From positions 1,116,001-1,180,000 of the forward strand of contig CAWEZC010000005.1 in assembly GCA_963813495.1 (NCBI GenBank): DNA of 64,000 bases, given 5' to 3'. Numbering within the stretch: the first letter of the stretch is position 1; the number at the start of each line of letters is the position of its first letter. This stretch comes from JACVRW01 sp963813495. Lineage in GTDB: Bacteria; Actinomycetota; Thermoleophilia; Solirubrobacterales; Thermoleophilaceae. The notes beneath the pieces are model-generated. The model saw only the letters and a list, made by a program, of their open reading frames with translations. It did no database searches and was not told the origin of the DNA. Position numbers and translations under genes: made by a program. Of this stretch, positions 51,229 to 62,534 are shown one piece after another.

Positions 51229-52652
51229 GCCTGCGGGCGCGCCTGCTCCTCGCCTTCGCCTACGTGCTCGTGCTGGTGATCGTCGCGCTCGAGGTGCCGC
51301 TGGCCCTCAACCTGTCCAAGCGGGTGGACGCCGAGGTCAAGAGCGAGGCCCAGGGCCAGGCGCAGCTGCTGGCCGCCGGCGCCTCCGGTCGCCTCGACGA
51401 CACCGAACAGCTGCGGCCGCTGGTGGAGAGCTCGGCGAGGGACCTCGGCGGACGCGTGATCGTGGTGGACGAGGACGGCGCCCTGCTGGCCGACTCCGCG
51501 CGCGGAAGCGTGGCCGGCGCCCCCTCCTACGCCAGCCGCCCCGAGATCGCGAAAGCCCTCCAGGGCCAGCCCTCCCAGGGCGAGCGCCGCAGCGACTCCC
51601 TCGACCAGGATCTCCTCTTCACCGCCGTACCGATCGTGCTCGAGGGCCGCCCCGCCGGGGCGGTGCGCGTGACCCAGAGCGTCGACGCGGTGAACGACGA
51701 GGTCCGCAACGACGTGATCGCGCTCGTGGGCGTCGGCGTGGTCGCCCTGCTGCTCGGGCTCGGCGTGGCCTGGCTGCTGGCCGGGTCGCTGGCCAAGCCG
51801 CTGCGCGGCCTCGCCGGCAGCGCCCGGCGGGTGGCGGACGGAGACCTCGACGCCCGCGCCGAGGTCGAGGGCTCGACCGAGCAGCGCGAGGTCGCGACCG
51901 CGTTCAACGACATGACCGGTCGCCTCGGCCGCTCGCTGCGCGCGCAGCGGGAGTTCGTGGCCAACGCGTCGCATCAGCTGCGCACGCCGCTCACCGGATT
52001 GCGCCTGCGCCTCGAGGCGGCGGCCGCCAAGAGCGGCGAACCCGAGGTGAGAGAGGAGCTCGCCGCGGCGGAGCACGAGACCGAGCGGCTCGCTCGCCTG
52101 CTGTCCGAGCTGCTCACCCTGGCCGGCGAACGCGAACGGCCCGACCCGCAGCCGGTCGATGTCGGAGAGGCGGCCGCCGGCGCCTACGAGCGCTGGCTGG
52201 CGCCGGCGCGCCGAAGCCGGCACGTGCTCGAAGTGGACGAGGGCGTGCCGGCGGAGGTGTGCGCCTCGGACGAGGACGTGGCCGCCATGCTCGACAACCT
52301 GGTCGAGAACGCGCTGCACTACTCGCCCGCGGGCACGCGCGTGACGATCGGCTGGCAGAACGAGAGCAAGCGGGTGCGGATCGGCGTGACCGACGAGGGG
52401 CCCGGGGTCGACGAGAGCGAGCGTGAGCAGGTGTTCGAGCGCTTCTACCGCGGCTCGGCCAGCCAGGGCGGCGCGCCGGGCACCGGATTGGGCCTGAACG
52501 TGGTGGAGGCGCTGGCCAGGCGCTGGGAGGGCGAGGCCACGCTCACCAACCGGGCCGAAGGCGGAGCCCGGGCTGAGATCGTGCTGCCCGCCCACAGCTC
52601 CTTACCTGCTCCTGACCCGCAACTCGACGAGGCTTTACCGGGGCGAGGCTAG
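51225..52652 (+). CDS. Sensor histidine kinase
   Basis: A 475-residue membrane kinase: helix 1 (LLLAFAYVLVLVIVALEVPL), an extracytoplasmic sensor of about 130 residues, helix 2 (VIALVGVGVVALLLGLGVAW), HAMP, H-box FVANASHQLRTPLTGLRLRL, N-box NLVENALHYSP, DEGPGVDESE and GTGLGLNVV. Complete. Partner of the upstream response regulator. Confidence 0.95.
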   Translation: MSLRARLLLAFAYVLVLVIVALEVPLALNLSKRVDAEVKSEAQGQAQLLAAGASGRLDDTEQLRPLVESSARDLGGRVIVVDEDGALLADSARGSVAGAPSYASRPEIAKALQGQPSQGERRSDSLDQDLLFTAVPIVLEGRPAGAVRVTQSVDAVNDEVRNDVIALVGVGVVALLLGLGVAWLLAGSLAKPLRGLAGSARRVADGDLDARAEVEGSTEQREVATAFNDMTGRLGRSLRAQREFVANASHQLRTPLTGLRLRLEAAAAKSGEPEVREELAAAEHETERLARLLSELLTLAGERERPDPQPVDVGEAAAGAYERWLAPARRSRHVLEVDEGVPAEVCASDEDVAAMLDNLVENALHYSPAGTRVTIGWQNESKRVRIGVTDEGPGVDESEREQVFERFYRGSASQGGAPGTGLGLNVVEALARRWEGEATLTNRAEGGARAEIVLPAHSSLPAPDPQLDEALPGRG

Positions 52653-52664
52653 GTTGGCAGAGCG

Positions 52665-53132
52665 ATGAACGCCAGACGAATCGCCCTGGGCGCCGCCCTC
52701 CTGATCGCCGGCCTGGTGGCGGCCGTGGGCATCGGCCTGCTCGCCAACACGATCTCGGGCGACAGCGTGGGGCTCTCGGCCGAGCCGCTGAGCGCGGGCG
52801 ACACCCTGGCCCCGCCGGCGGCGTCGGGGCCGAGTGCCGCGCAGCGAGCCGAGCGCCGGGCGCAGCGGAGACGCGCGGCACGGCGTCGCGCGGCGGAGCG
52901 GCGCCGGGTGGCCGCGCGGCGAGAGCGGGCTCGGCAGGAGGCCGCGACGACGCCGACCGAACAGGCCCCCACGGCTCCCCCGACCGACGACAACGGCGGC
53001 GACTTCGAGCCCGGCGACGACGGCAGCGGCCAGGGTCGCGGCCGCTCGGGCGGCGGCTCCGACGACAGCTCCGGCAGCGGCTCGTCGGACGACAACTCGG
53101 GCAGCGGCTCGGACGACTTCGACGACGACTGA
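52665..53132 (+). CDS. Membrane-anchored basic/acidic low-complexity protein
   Basis: 155 residues. A single N-terminal helix (IALGAALLIAGLVAAVGIGLL), then an Ala/Pro spacer, a strongly basic stretch of about 45 residues (RAERRAQRRRAARRRAAE), and a Gly/Ser/Asp tail ending in DDFDDD. Likely extracytoplasmic and disordered. It follows the kinase by 12 bp and may belong to that operon, mirroring the Asp-rich protein upstream of it. Confidence 0.6.
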   Translation: MNARRIALGAALLIAGLVAAVGIGLLANTISGDSVGLSAEPLSAGDTLAPPAASGPSAAQRAERRAQRRRAARRRAAERRRVAARRERARQEAATTPTEQAPTAPPTDDNGGDFEPGDDGSGQGRGRSGGGSDDSSGSGSSDDNSGSGSDDFDDD

Positions 53133-53152
53133 CAGGTTCAGCGCCGCAGCGC

Positions 53153-53951
53153 TCAGCCCGCCACGAACCGGCCGACCACCGACGCATACTCGGCCGGGTT
53201 GGTGGCGTGTGGAACGTGCCCGGCACCGGGCAGCGTCCTCACCTCCGCCGTGTCCATGGCGTCCGCCAGTCGCGCAATGACCTTGGAGAAGAAGGGCGGG
53301 CTCTGATCGCCCTGCGTCAAGAGCACCGGGAACGCGATGCCGCCGAGAGCGTCGAGGTCGATCTCAGCCCATGCCGCATCGTGCGCCTCGCCCGAGAAGG
53401 TCTGAGCGTTCGCGACCATGGAGGCACGCTCCTCCGGGGGCAGCATCGCCCAGGCGCCGGGGCCGAGCGCGACGTTCTCCACGAAGTCGCGCGCGGCGGT
53501 CTCGGCCTCGCCGCGCTCGATCAGCTCCACCACAGAGGCGACCGCCCCGCCGACCTCCGCGACCACGGGATCGTCGGCCGCGAGGGACACCAGAGGTGGC
53601 TCGTGAGCGGAGAGCGCGCGAAACAACTCGGGCCGGCGAGCCGCCACGCCAAGCGCGATCGAGCCTCCGAAGGAGTTGCCGACCACGTTCGCGGGCGCCA
53701 GACCGAGCGTCTCGATCAAGCCCGCAAGGTCGTCCTCGTCGTCGCGGCGCGTCCCGGGCTCGGCGCTGTCCTCGCTGTCCGTATGACCGCGGCGGTCGTA
53801 GGTGACCACTCGGAAACGCTGCGCGAGGTCCTCCTCCACGAGAGCCCATGCGTGCCTGTTGTTCCAGCTTCCGTGAACCAGAACCAGGGGCTCTCCGCTG
53901 ACCCGACTCCTCCACGCGCAACCGTACGCGATTTATCTCACGGAGCGGCAC
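53153..53951 (-). pseudogene. Alpha/beta hydrolase, one-base frameshift near the start
   Basis: Hydrolase of about 265 residues. The oxyanion hole PLVLVHGSWNN, the elbow VVGNSFGG, the acid VLLTQGDQSP and the His GAGHVPHATN are intact. The N-terminal VPLREINRVRLRVEESG (GTG 53951) is in a different frame from SGEPLVLVHG; removing one base near 53901 joins them. The uninterrupted part runs from 53839. Probably an indel error or a recent mutation. Confidence 0.75.
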
Positions 53952-53985
53952 CGGGATAGCGTAACTCCCTAGAGTGCTCCGCCTC

Positions 53986-54912
53986 ATGAGGGCACTCGTC
54001 ACCGGCGGCGCCGGCTTCATCGGCTCGAATCTCGTGGATGCGCTGGTCGAGCGCGGCGACGACGTGGTGGTCATGGACAACGTCTCGACCGGCAAGCGGG
54101 ACAACCTCACTCAAGCGCTCGGCAGCGGCGCCGAGTTCCACGAAGTCGACATCCGCGACGCCGAGGCGGTCTCGGACGTGATCCGGCAGTCGCGCCCCGA
54201 CACCATCTTCCACCTCGCCGCCCAGATCGACGTGCGCAAGTCCGTGGCCGACCCGGCCAACGATGCCCGCATCAACGTCGAGGGCACGGTGAACGTGCTG
54301 CGGGCAGCCCAGCAGAACCAGACCAAGCGGGTGGTCAACACCTCCACCGGCGGCGCCATCTACGGCGAGGGCCGTGTGCTGCCCGCGCCCGAGGACCACC
54401 CGGTGGCCCCCGAGGCGCCCTACGGCCTCTCCAAGTTCTGCGCCGAGCAGTACTGCGAGCTGTTCCGTCGCCTGCACGGCCTGAACACGGTCTCACTGCG
54501 CTACGGCAACGTCTTCGGCCCGCGCCAGGACCCGCTCGGCGAGGCCGGCGTGATCGCCATCTTCTGCGGGGCGCTGCTCGAGAACCGAACGCCCAAGATC
54601 TTCGGCAACGGCGAGCAGACGCGCGACTACGTCTACGTGGGCGACGTGGTCGAGGCCAACCTGCGCGCGGCCGAGTCGGCGGCCGGCGGTGCCATCAACA
54701 TCGGCCGCGGCGTGGAGACCAGCGTGCTCGACATCGTCAACGCCCTCGCCCGCCACTCCGACAACGGCTTTCGCCCCGAGCACGCCCCGGAGCGCCCCGG
54801 CGAGGTGCAGCGCATCTACCTCGACACCTCGCGCGCGCGTGCGGAACTCGGCTGGCAGGCGCAGGTCGATCTCGACGAGGGCCTGAAGCGCACGCTGGCC
54901 TCGTTGCGGTAG
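53986..54912 (+). CDS. NAD-dependent sugar-nucleotide epimerase/dehydratase
   Basis: Extended SDR of 308 residues like UDP-glucose 4-epimerase. The NAD-binding VTGGAGFIGSNLVDAL begins at residue 5. The catalytic triad includes Ser/Thr in NTSTGGAIYG and YGLSKFCAEQY (Tyr-x-x-x-Lys). RYGNVFGPRQDP is a substrate-loop signature. The ATG at 53986 gives the compact N-terminus MRALVTGG. Substrate could be UDP-Glc/Gal or a GlcNAc/GlcA derivative. Confidence 0.88.
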   Translation: MRALVTGGAGFIGSNLVDALVERGDDVVVMDNVSTGKRDNLTQALGSGAEFHEVDIRDAEAVSDVIRQSRPDTIFHLAAQIDVRKSVADPANDARINVEGTVNVLRAAQQNQTKRVVNTSTGGAIYGEGRVLPAPEDHPVAPEAPYGLSKFCAEQYCELFRRLHGLNTVSLRYGNVFGPRQDPLGEAGVIAIFCGALLENRTPKIFGNGEQTRDYVYVGDVVEANLRAAESAAGGAINIGRGVETSVLDIVNALARHSDNGFRPEHAPERPGEVQRIYLDTSRARAELGWQAQVDLDEGLKRTLASLR

Positions 54913-55016
54913 AACCAAGATCAGGGACCCCGCTCAGGGTGATCCCGACGCCACCAGCCTTGCCGCCGGCGTACCGTGAAACCGGCAAGTCCGAACCCCA
55001 CAAGGAGACACGGAAA

Positions 55017-55679
55017 ATGCGCAGACTGATCGTCACCACCTTCCTGACCCTCGACGGCGTCATGCAGGCACCGGGCGGCCCCGAGGAGGACCCCACCGGG
55101 GGCTTCACCCACGGGGGCTGGTCGGTCAACCACTTCGACGACGTGATCGGCGAGGCCATGAGCGAGACGATGGGCAAGCCCTTCGATCTCGTCCTCGGGC
55201 GCAAGACCTATGAGATCTTCGCCGCCCACTGGCCCTACGCCGAGGACGAGGCGGCCCAGCAGCTCAACGGCGCGACCAAGTACGTGGCCTCGACCACGCT
55301 CGAGAGCGTCGACTGGAACAACTCGCATCTGCTCGAAGGCGATGTGCCCACCGCGATCGCCCGGCTGAAGGAGACCGACGGGCCGGAGCTCCAGGTGCAC
55401 GGCAGCTCGGACCTGATCCAGACCCTCCTCGAGCACGAGCTGGTGGACGAGTTTCGCCTGCTGATCTATCCGGTGGTGGTCGGCCCCGGCAAGCGGCTGT
55501 TCGGCGACGGCACCGTCCCCGCCGGCCTGGACGTGGTGGACGCGAAGATGTCGCCCAGCGGAGTGATGATCGCCATCTACCGGCCGGCGGGCGAGGTGCA
55601 GACCGGGTCGTTCGCGTTCGAGGAGGGCAGCGAGGCCGAGATGCGGCGTCGCGCGGCGCTCGAGGAGAGTCGTTCGTGA
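55017..55679 (+). CDS. DHFR-like (RibD C-terminal) reductase
   Basis: 220 residues of the dihydrofolate reductase/RibD-C fold. MRRLIVTTFLTLDGVMQAPG is the first strand and Trp-loop region, DLVLGRKTYEIFAAHWPY the second, and LQVHGSSDLIQTLLEHELVDEFRLLIYPVVVGPGKRLF the NADPH-binding end. Probably an NADPH reductase of unknown substrate. AAGGAG lies 10 nt before the ATG. The stop overlaps the next start (GTGA). Confidence 0.88.
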   Translation: MRRLIVTTFLTLDGVMQAPGGPEEDPTGGFTHGGWSVNHFDDVIGEAMSETMGKPFDLVLGRKTYEIFAAHWPYAEDEAAQQLNGATKYVASTTLESVDWNNSHLLEGDVPTAIARLKETDGPELQVHGSSDLIQTLLEHELVDEFRLLIYPVVVGPGKRLFGDGTVPAGLDVVDAKMSPSGVMIAIYRPAGEVQTGSFAFEEGSEAEMRRRAALEESRS

Positions 55680-56479
55680 GCGACGCTCCTCAACTGCTCG
55701 GCCCGGGTGAGGGCGAGGACATCTCCGGTCGCGTGCGCATCAAGTGCGCGCGCGACGAGCTCGCCCTCACCGAGACGGTCGGGCCGGGCAGCACCGAGCC
55801 GCATATCCACCTCCACCACGCCGACGCGTTCTGGGTGCTCGAGGGCGAGTTCGTCGTGCTCCTCGGCGAGGCGGAGGTGGTGCTCGGGCCGGGCGACTTC
55901 GCCCTGGCTCCGCCCGGTGTGGTCCACCGCTACCGCACCGAGGGAGGCCGCTGGCTGAACATGCACGGGCCCGACTGCGGCTTTGCCGACTACCTGCGCT
56001 CGGGCAGCAGGTTCGACGACCAGTCCCCGCCGCCGGACGGCGGCCGGCCGGCGAGCGAGGCCGCCCTTCACCGCAGCGGAGAGGGCGAGCGGATCGAGCC
56101 CGGGCCCGGCGCCCGGGGCCTCGTCAAGGCGGGTGCCGACGACGGCATCGGCTCCTTCAGCCTGATCGAGTTCGAGCTCGATCCCGGCGCCCCGGGACCG
56201 CCGCCGCACCACCACGAACACCTGACCGACTCCTTCTACGTCCTCGACGGCACGCTCACCGTGCTGCTCGGCGACGAGCGCCACGAGGCCGCGGCCGGCA
56301 GCTACGCGCTCATCCCGCCGGGCAACGTCCACACGGTCTCGAACCCGGGTGACGGGACGGTGCGCTTCCTCAACGTGACCGCCCCGGGAGGGCTCGAGCG
56401 CTACCTGCGCGAGCTGGCGGCGGCCGAGCCGGCGGACTTCCCCGCGATCGCGGCGCGGCACGACGTTATCGTCGCATAA
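55676..56479 (+). CDS. Bicupin protein
   Basis: 267 residues with two cupin barrels. The first has EPHIHLHHADAFWVLEGEF and PGDFALAPPGVVHRY; the second has PHHHEHLTDSFYVLDGTLTV and AGSYALIPPGNVH. Both carry the metal-binding His/Glu set. It may be a dioxygenase or isomerase; the substrate is unknown. GTG start overlaps the DHFR-like stop. Confidence 0.85.
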   Translation: MSDAPQLLGPGEGEDISGRVRIKCARDELALTETVGPGSTEPHIHLHHADAFWVLEGEFVVLLGEAEVVLGPGDFALAPPGVVHRYRTEGGRWLNMHGPDCGFADYLRSGSRFDDQSPPPDGGRPASEAALHRSGEGERIEPGPGARGLVKAGADDGIGSFSLIEFELDPGAPGPPPHHHEHLTDSFYVLDGTLTVLLGDERHEAAAGSYALIPPGNVHTVSNPGDGTVRFLNVTAPGGLERYLRELAAAEPADFPAIAARHDVIVA

Positions 56480-56485
56480 TCCGGG

Positions 56486-56531
56486 CACAACATGTAGTGG
56501 TCGGGGGAGGAATGAGGCACTACAGGTAGTA
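56486..56531 (+). promoter_or_regulatory. Paired NrdR boxes
   Basis: CACAACATGTAGTG (56486-56499) and CACTACAGGTAGTA (56518-56531) resemble the NrdR operator consensus (ACACWATATATWGTGT-like). Their starts are 32 bp apart, about three helical turns, the spacing at which NrdR boxes normally occur. They lie directly upstream of nrdR-nrdJ, pointing to autoregulation. Confidence 0.72.
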
Positions 56532-56535
56532 GAAT
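56530..56535 (+). promoter_or_regulatory. -10 element of nrdR
   Basis: TAGAAT overlaps the edge of the second NrdR box and ends 7 bp before the GTG start, so the nrdR mRNA is probably leaderless and NrdR would block polymerase directly. Confidence 0.5.
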
Positions 56536-56542
56536 TACGCGT

Positions 56543-57110
56543 GTGCATTGTCCGTTCTGCTCCTCCGAGAACACACGCGTGGTCGACTCCCGCCTGTCCG
56601 AGCCCGGCGACGCCGTCAGGCGCCGGCGCGAGTGCGAGGAGTGCGAGAACCGCTTCACCACCTACGAGCGCGTCGAGGAGCCCGGAGTGACCGTGCTCAA
56701 GCGCGGCGGCCGGCGTGAGCGCTTCGATCGCCAGAAGCTCCTGAGGGGGCTGGTGCGCGCGGCCAACAAGCGGCCGGTGTCGGACGAGCAGCTCGAGGGG
56801 CTGGCGGAGTCGATCGCCGGCCAGGTGCGCCGTGGCGGGCCCGAGGTGGAGGCGGGCACGATCGGCGATCTGGCCGAGCGCGGGCTGGCCGCACTCGACC
56901 CGGTGGCGGCCATCCAGTTCGCCTCGGTCTACCGCAATCTGGCCGACCTCGACGAGCTCGAGGCGGTCGTCCGTCGCTTCAAGGAGGAGCCCCTCCCGGG
57001 CAGCGATCAGCTCGCCCTCGGAGGCTCTCCGGTTCCGTCCGACGCGAAGAGAAACATCGATCGTTCCCCCTCAGGGGAGCCCCCAACAGTCGTTCGAGCG
57101 AGGAGAAGTC

Positions 57111-57127
<17 letters not shown>
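56543..57127 (+). CDS. nrdR: Transcriptional repressor NrdR
   Basis: Zinc-ribbon/ATP-cone repressor of ribonucleotide reductase genes. CPFCSSENTRVVDSR and CEECENRF supply the four Zn Cys. The ATP cone follows (LKRGGRRERFDRQKLLRGL). NrdR normally has about 150-160 residues; here there are 194, with a Ser/Pro/Arg tail of about 40. The last 17 bp overlap nrdJ. GTG start at the leaderless promoter. Confidence 0.95.
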
Positions 57128-59993
<2,866 letters not shown>

Positions 59994-60399
59994 TTGTCGA
60001 CGTTCATCCGATTGTCACTCGCGAGTCATGGCGTGTCATCCCGATGCTTCCTAGGCTGCGGATGCGCACCGGGATGACCGCGGTTTGAGCGCTGGACGCT
60101 GCGGTGATTCAGCACTTGGCAGTCATTGGTCAGCGGTCGGCAATGCCAGCCAGCGGTCACCGGCTAAGCGCGAGCACATCCTTGACTTTCGCCCCCGGAA
60201 GAGGAGAGTGTGGGTCCCACCCCGAGGCAGCGTCCTCGGTCGGGATTGACCGAGGGGGCGACTAGGAATGCGGGCTCGTGCTCATTCGCGCAGCCCAGGC
60301 TGCGGAGCGTCGACGTTGTAGCCGTCGTTGGCGCGCACTGCACGGGTCGGTGACCCCGGCGTCGCCCTGTTATGGCGCGCCCGACCGACGGAGGTCAAC
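59994..60399. other. Intergenic region after nrdJ
   Basis: No gene. A perfect 8-bp hairpin CCTCGGTC-GGGATT-GACCGAGG lies at 60234-60255. TTGACT at 60182-60187 could be a -35 for the glyoxalase operon, but no clear -10 is spaced 17 bp from it. Repeated GCGGT/CAGCGGTC words occur near 60090-60160. Confidence 0.4.
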
Positions 60400-60876
60400 A
60401 TGAGCACTGGCGAGAGCACCGGTACCTCGACGGAGGTCCCGGAAGTGGGGACGATCGACATGAAGCTCGAGGTGGTGACGTTGCCCGTCTCCGACGTCGA
60501 TCGGGCAAAGAGCTTCTACCAGAGCCTCGGATGGCGGCTGGACGCAGACCTGGCCGCCGGCGACGACTTCCGGGCGTTGCAGTTCACGCCGCCCCGCTCG
60601 CAGTGCTCGATCCACTTCGGGACGGGCATCACCACAGCCGAGCCTGGCTCCCTTCAGGGTTTGGAGCTGGTGGTCGAGGACATCGACGCCGCCCGGGCCG
60701 ATCTCATCAGCCGCGGCGTGGACGTCAGCGAGGTGTTCGAGCAGCGGCCCCCGGGCCTCGAGTCGGTACCAGGGCGCTCCTATTTCGCGCTCGCGTCGTT
60801 CAGCGATCCGGATGGCAACGGCTGGCTGCTCCAAGAGGTCACGACCCGGCTCCCCGGCCGGGAATGGGAGGACTGA
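60400..60876 (+). CDS. Glyoxalase/bleomycin-resistance-type protein
   Basis: 158 residues of the vicinal-oxygen-chelate fold: MKLEVVTLPVSDVDRAKSFY starts the first module and GRSYFALASFSDPDGNGWLLQEV ends the second. A metal-binding His/Glu pair is not obvious in the first module. ATG 60400 with GGAGG 6 nt upstream. It is followed 1 bp later by a small gene. Such genes act in detoxification or resistance; the substrate is unknown. Confidence 0.85.
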   Translation: MSTGESTGTSTEVPEVGTIDMKLEVVTLPVSDVDRAKSFYQSLGWRLDADLAAGDDFRALQFTPPRSQCSIHFGTGITTAEPGSLQGLELVVEDIDAARADLISRGVDVSEVFEQRPPGLESVPGRSYFALASFSDPDGNGWLLQEVTTRLPGREWED

Positions 60877-60877
60877 G

Positions 60878-61120
60878 ATGGACGTCGCGTCGCGGGCAGA
60901 GCTGTTGCACGAGACGGCCGAGCACCACGACCGCTTCGAGAAGGCCGCGCCACCGCACGACTGGTGGGACTGGTACGCCGCCTACCTGAGCGGCGGGCGC
61001 CGACCCGGCGGCGAGGGGCGGTTCCCCGACCGCGTAGTTCGTTGGTGCCGGCGCCGCGGTGCTGGCGGGAGAAGATACGCTGCTCCGGTAGCCCGATACG
61101 GGCGAAAGGAGACCCGATGA
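60878..61120 (+). CDS. Small cassette protein with HDWWDWYAAY motif
   Basis: 80 residues. The first half (RAELLHETAEHHDRFEKAAP followed by PHDWWDWYAAYL) is conserved-looking and helical, the second half is Arg/Gly-rich and may be out of frame. It starts 1 bp after the glyoxalase gene and its stop overlaps the next start by 4 bp (ATGA). Function unknown; coupling to the glyoxalase is the only clue. Confidence 0.55.
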   Translation: MDVASRAELLHETAEHHDRFEKAAPPHDWWDWYAAYLSGGRRPGGEGRFPDRVVRWCRRRGAGGRRYAAPVARYGRKETR

Positions 61121-61605
61121 GCAGCGTCGAGACCGTGCAGCAGATCTATGAGGCATTCGGTCGCGGGGACATCCGCGCGATCCTCGAGCACCTGGCGGAG
61201 GACGTCCGGTGGGAGCATCACCCGACCGGCAACGCTGCGCAGGATCAGGACGTCCCGTACATGAGGCCCCGCAGCGGTCGGGAAGCGGCGGCCGGGTTCT
61301 TCCAGGACATCGAGGAAGACTTCGAGATGACCTCCTTCAACCCCCATTCATTCCTCGAGGGGGAGGGCCGCGTCGCGGCGGTGATCGAGTACGACCTCAC
61401 CGTCAAGGCCACCGGGAAGCGAGTCCTAGATGAGGAGATTCACCTCTATGAGTTCGGCTCCGACGGCGAGGTAACCGCCTTCCGCCATTTCCTCGATAAT
61501 GCGGCCACCGAGGCTCGAGTGCTCGACTGGCGTGTCGATCCCGGCCCGGTCACGAGCATCCCGACCCTCAGCGATCACGCGCCGATCTGGATCGACTTCG
61601 AGTAA
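61117..61605 (+). CDS. SnoaL/NTF2-like protein
   Basis: 162 residues with the cone-shaped alpha+beta fold: VETVQQIYEAFGRGDIRAIL, EDVRWEHHPTG, then strands ending RVLDEEIHLYEFGSDGEVTAFRHFLDNA. May be an isomerase, dehydratase or binding protein. AAAGGAG is 6 nt before the ATG. Last gene of the three-gene cassette. The 293-bp gap after it holds one small hairpin (GCAACGC-TACT-GCGTTGC at 61711-61728) and no gene. Confidence 0.8.
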   Translation: MSSVETVQQIYEAFGRGDIRAILEHLAEDVRWEHHPTGNAAQDQDVPYMRPRSGREAAAGFFQDIEEDFEMTSFNPHSFLEGEGRVAAVIEYDLTVKATGKRVLDEEIHLYEFGSDGEVTAFRHFLDNAATEARVLDWRVDPGPVTSIPTLSDHAPIWIDFE

Positions 61606-61898
61606 GGCCAGCAGGCGTCATAGCGACGGCGAGCTGCTGCGCCTTCATGCGGGAGGCTTTGGTGTCGGCGCCTCCGAGCTGACCTCGTCAGCGCCACACA
61701 AGCGGGGTGCGCAACGCTACTGCGTTGCAGGAAAGCGACACTTCTCGCGTAGGTTCCGGCGGGCGTGCTGAAGGCAGGAGAGCCGGGTCTGACGGGAGGA
61801 CGGCGCCCCGCTGCGCCGGAGGTGAAGAATCCGGACAATCGAGCTCCCGAGGTGACGCACCTCAGCTACCGGATCGCAACCACTGACAGGAGTGCCGC

Positions 61899-62534
61899 AT
61901 GAGCACGCAGACCGGCAACAAAGTGAATCTCTCGATGTCCGTGTCCGCCGACGGCTTCGTCGCCGGACCCAACCAGGACGAGGACAATCCGCTCGGCGTC
62001 GGCGGGATCGAGCTGCACAGGTGGCACATCGATGAGGGGCCCGAGAGCGGCGGACACCCCGTCAACAAGCAGGTGATGTCGGAGATGATGGACGGGATGG
62101 GCGCCTTCATCATGGGGCGGAACATGTTCGGCCCGATCCGCGGCGAATGGGGCGACTCGGACTGGAAGGGCTGGTGGGGAGACGATCCGCCGTACCACGC
62201 TCCGACCTACGTCCTCACCCACCACGCCCACGATCCGATCGAGATGGAGGGAGGCACGACCTTCCACTTCATCACCGAAGGGATCGAGTCCGCCTACGAG
62301 CAGGCGAAGGCGGTCGCTGGAGACCAGAACATCTCCATCGCCGGCGGCGCCTCATGCGCCCAGCAGGCCCTCAAGGCCGGGCTGGTCGACGAGGTCGACC
62401 TCCAACTGTCCCCGGTGATCCTCGGCGCGGGGGAGCGGCTCCTCGACGGCTTCGAGCCGGGAGAGCCGGAGCTCGAGCTGGTGCGCGTGCTCGAGGCTCC
62501 CGGTGATTGTCGAGCCGCTCGCAGCCTTCCCTGA
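61899..62534 (+). CDS. DHFR-like reductase, truncated C-terminus
   Basis: RibD-C/DHFR-fold reductase. NKVNLSMSVSADGFVAGPNQ, FIMGRNMFGP and ISIAGGASCAQQALKAGLVDEVDLQLSPVILGAGERLL are typical of the family. After LELVRVLEAPG (about 62500) the expected final strand (a T-H-x-x-Y-x-V pattern) is missing and replaced by an unrelated tail to a stop at 62534. The break coincides with the start of the hsdM remnant, so the 3' end was lost in a rearrangement. Confidence 0.75.
   Translation: MSTQTGNKVNLSMSVSADGFVAGPNQDEDNPLGVGGIELHRWHIDEGPESGGHPVNKQVMSEMMDGMGAFIMGRNMFGPIRGEWGDSDWKGWWGDDPPYHAPTYVLTHHAHDPIEMEGGTTFHFITEGIESAYEQAKAVAGDQNISIAGGASCAQQALKAGLVDEVDLQLSPVILGAGERLLDGFEPGEPELELVRVLEAPGDCRAARSLP

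Noticed and set aside
57000..57110. Possible cobalamin riboswitch before nrdJ
   Set aside because: The region is coding sequence of nrdR and shows no B12-box-like conserved segment; regulation by NrdR boxes explains the locus.
61606..61898. Possible small gene between the SnoaL-like and DHFR-like genes
   Set aside because: Open frames there have no ribosome binding site, biased composition and no recognisable motif.
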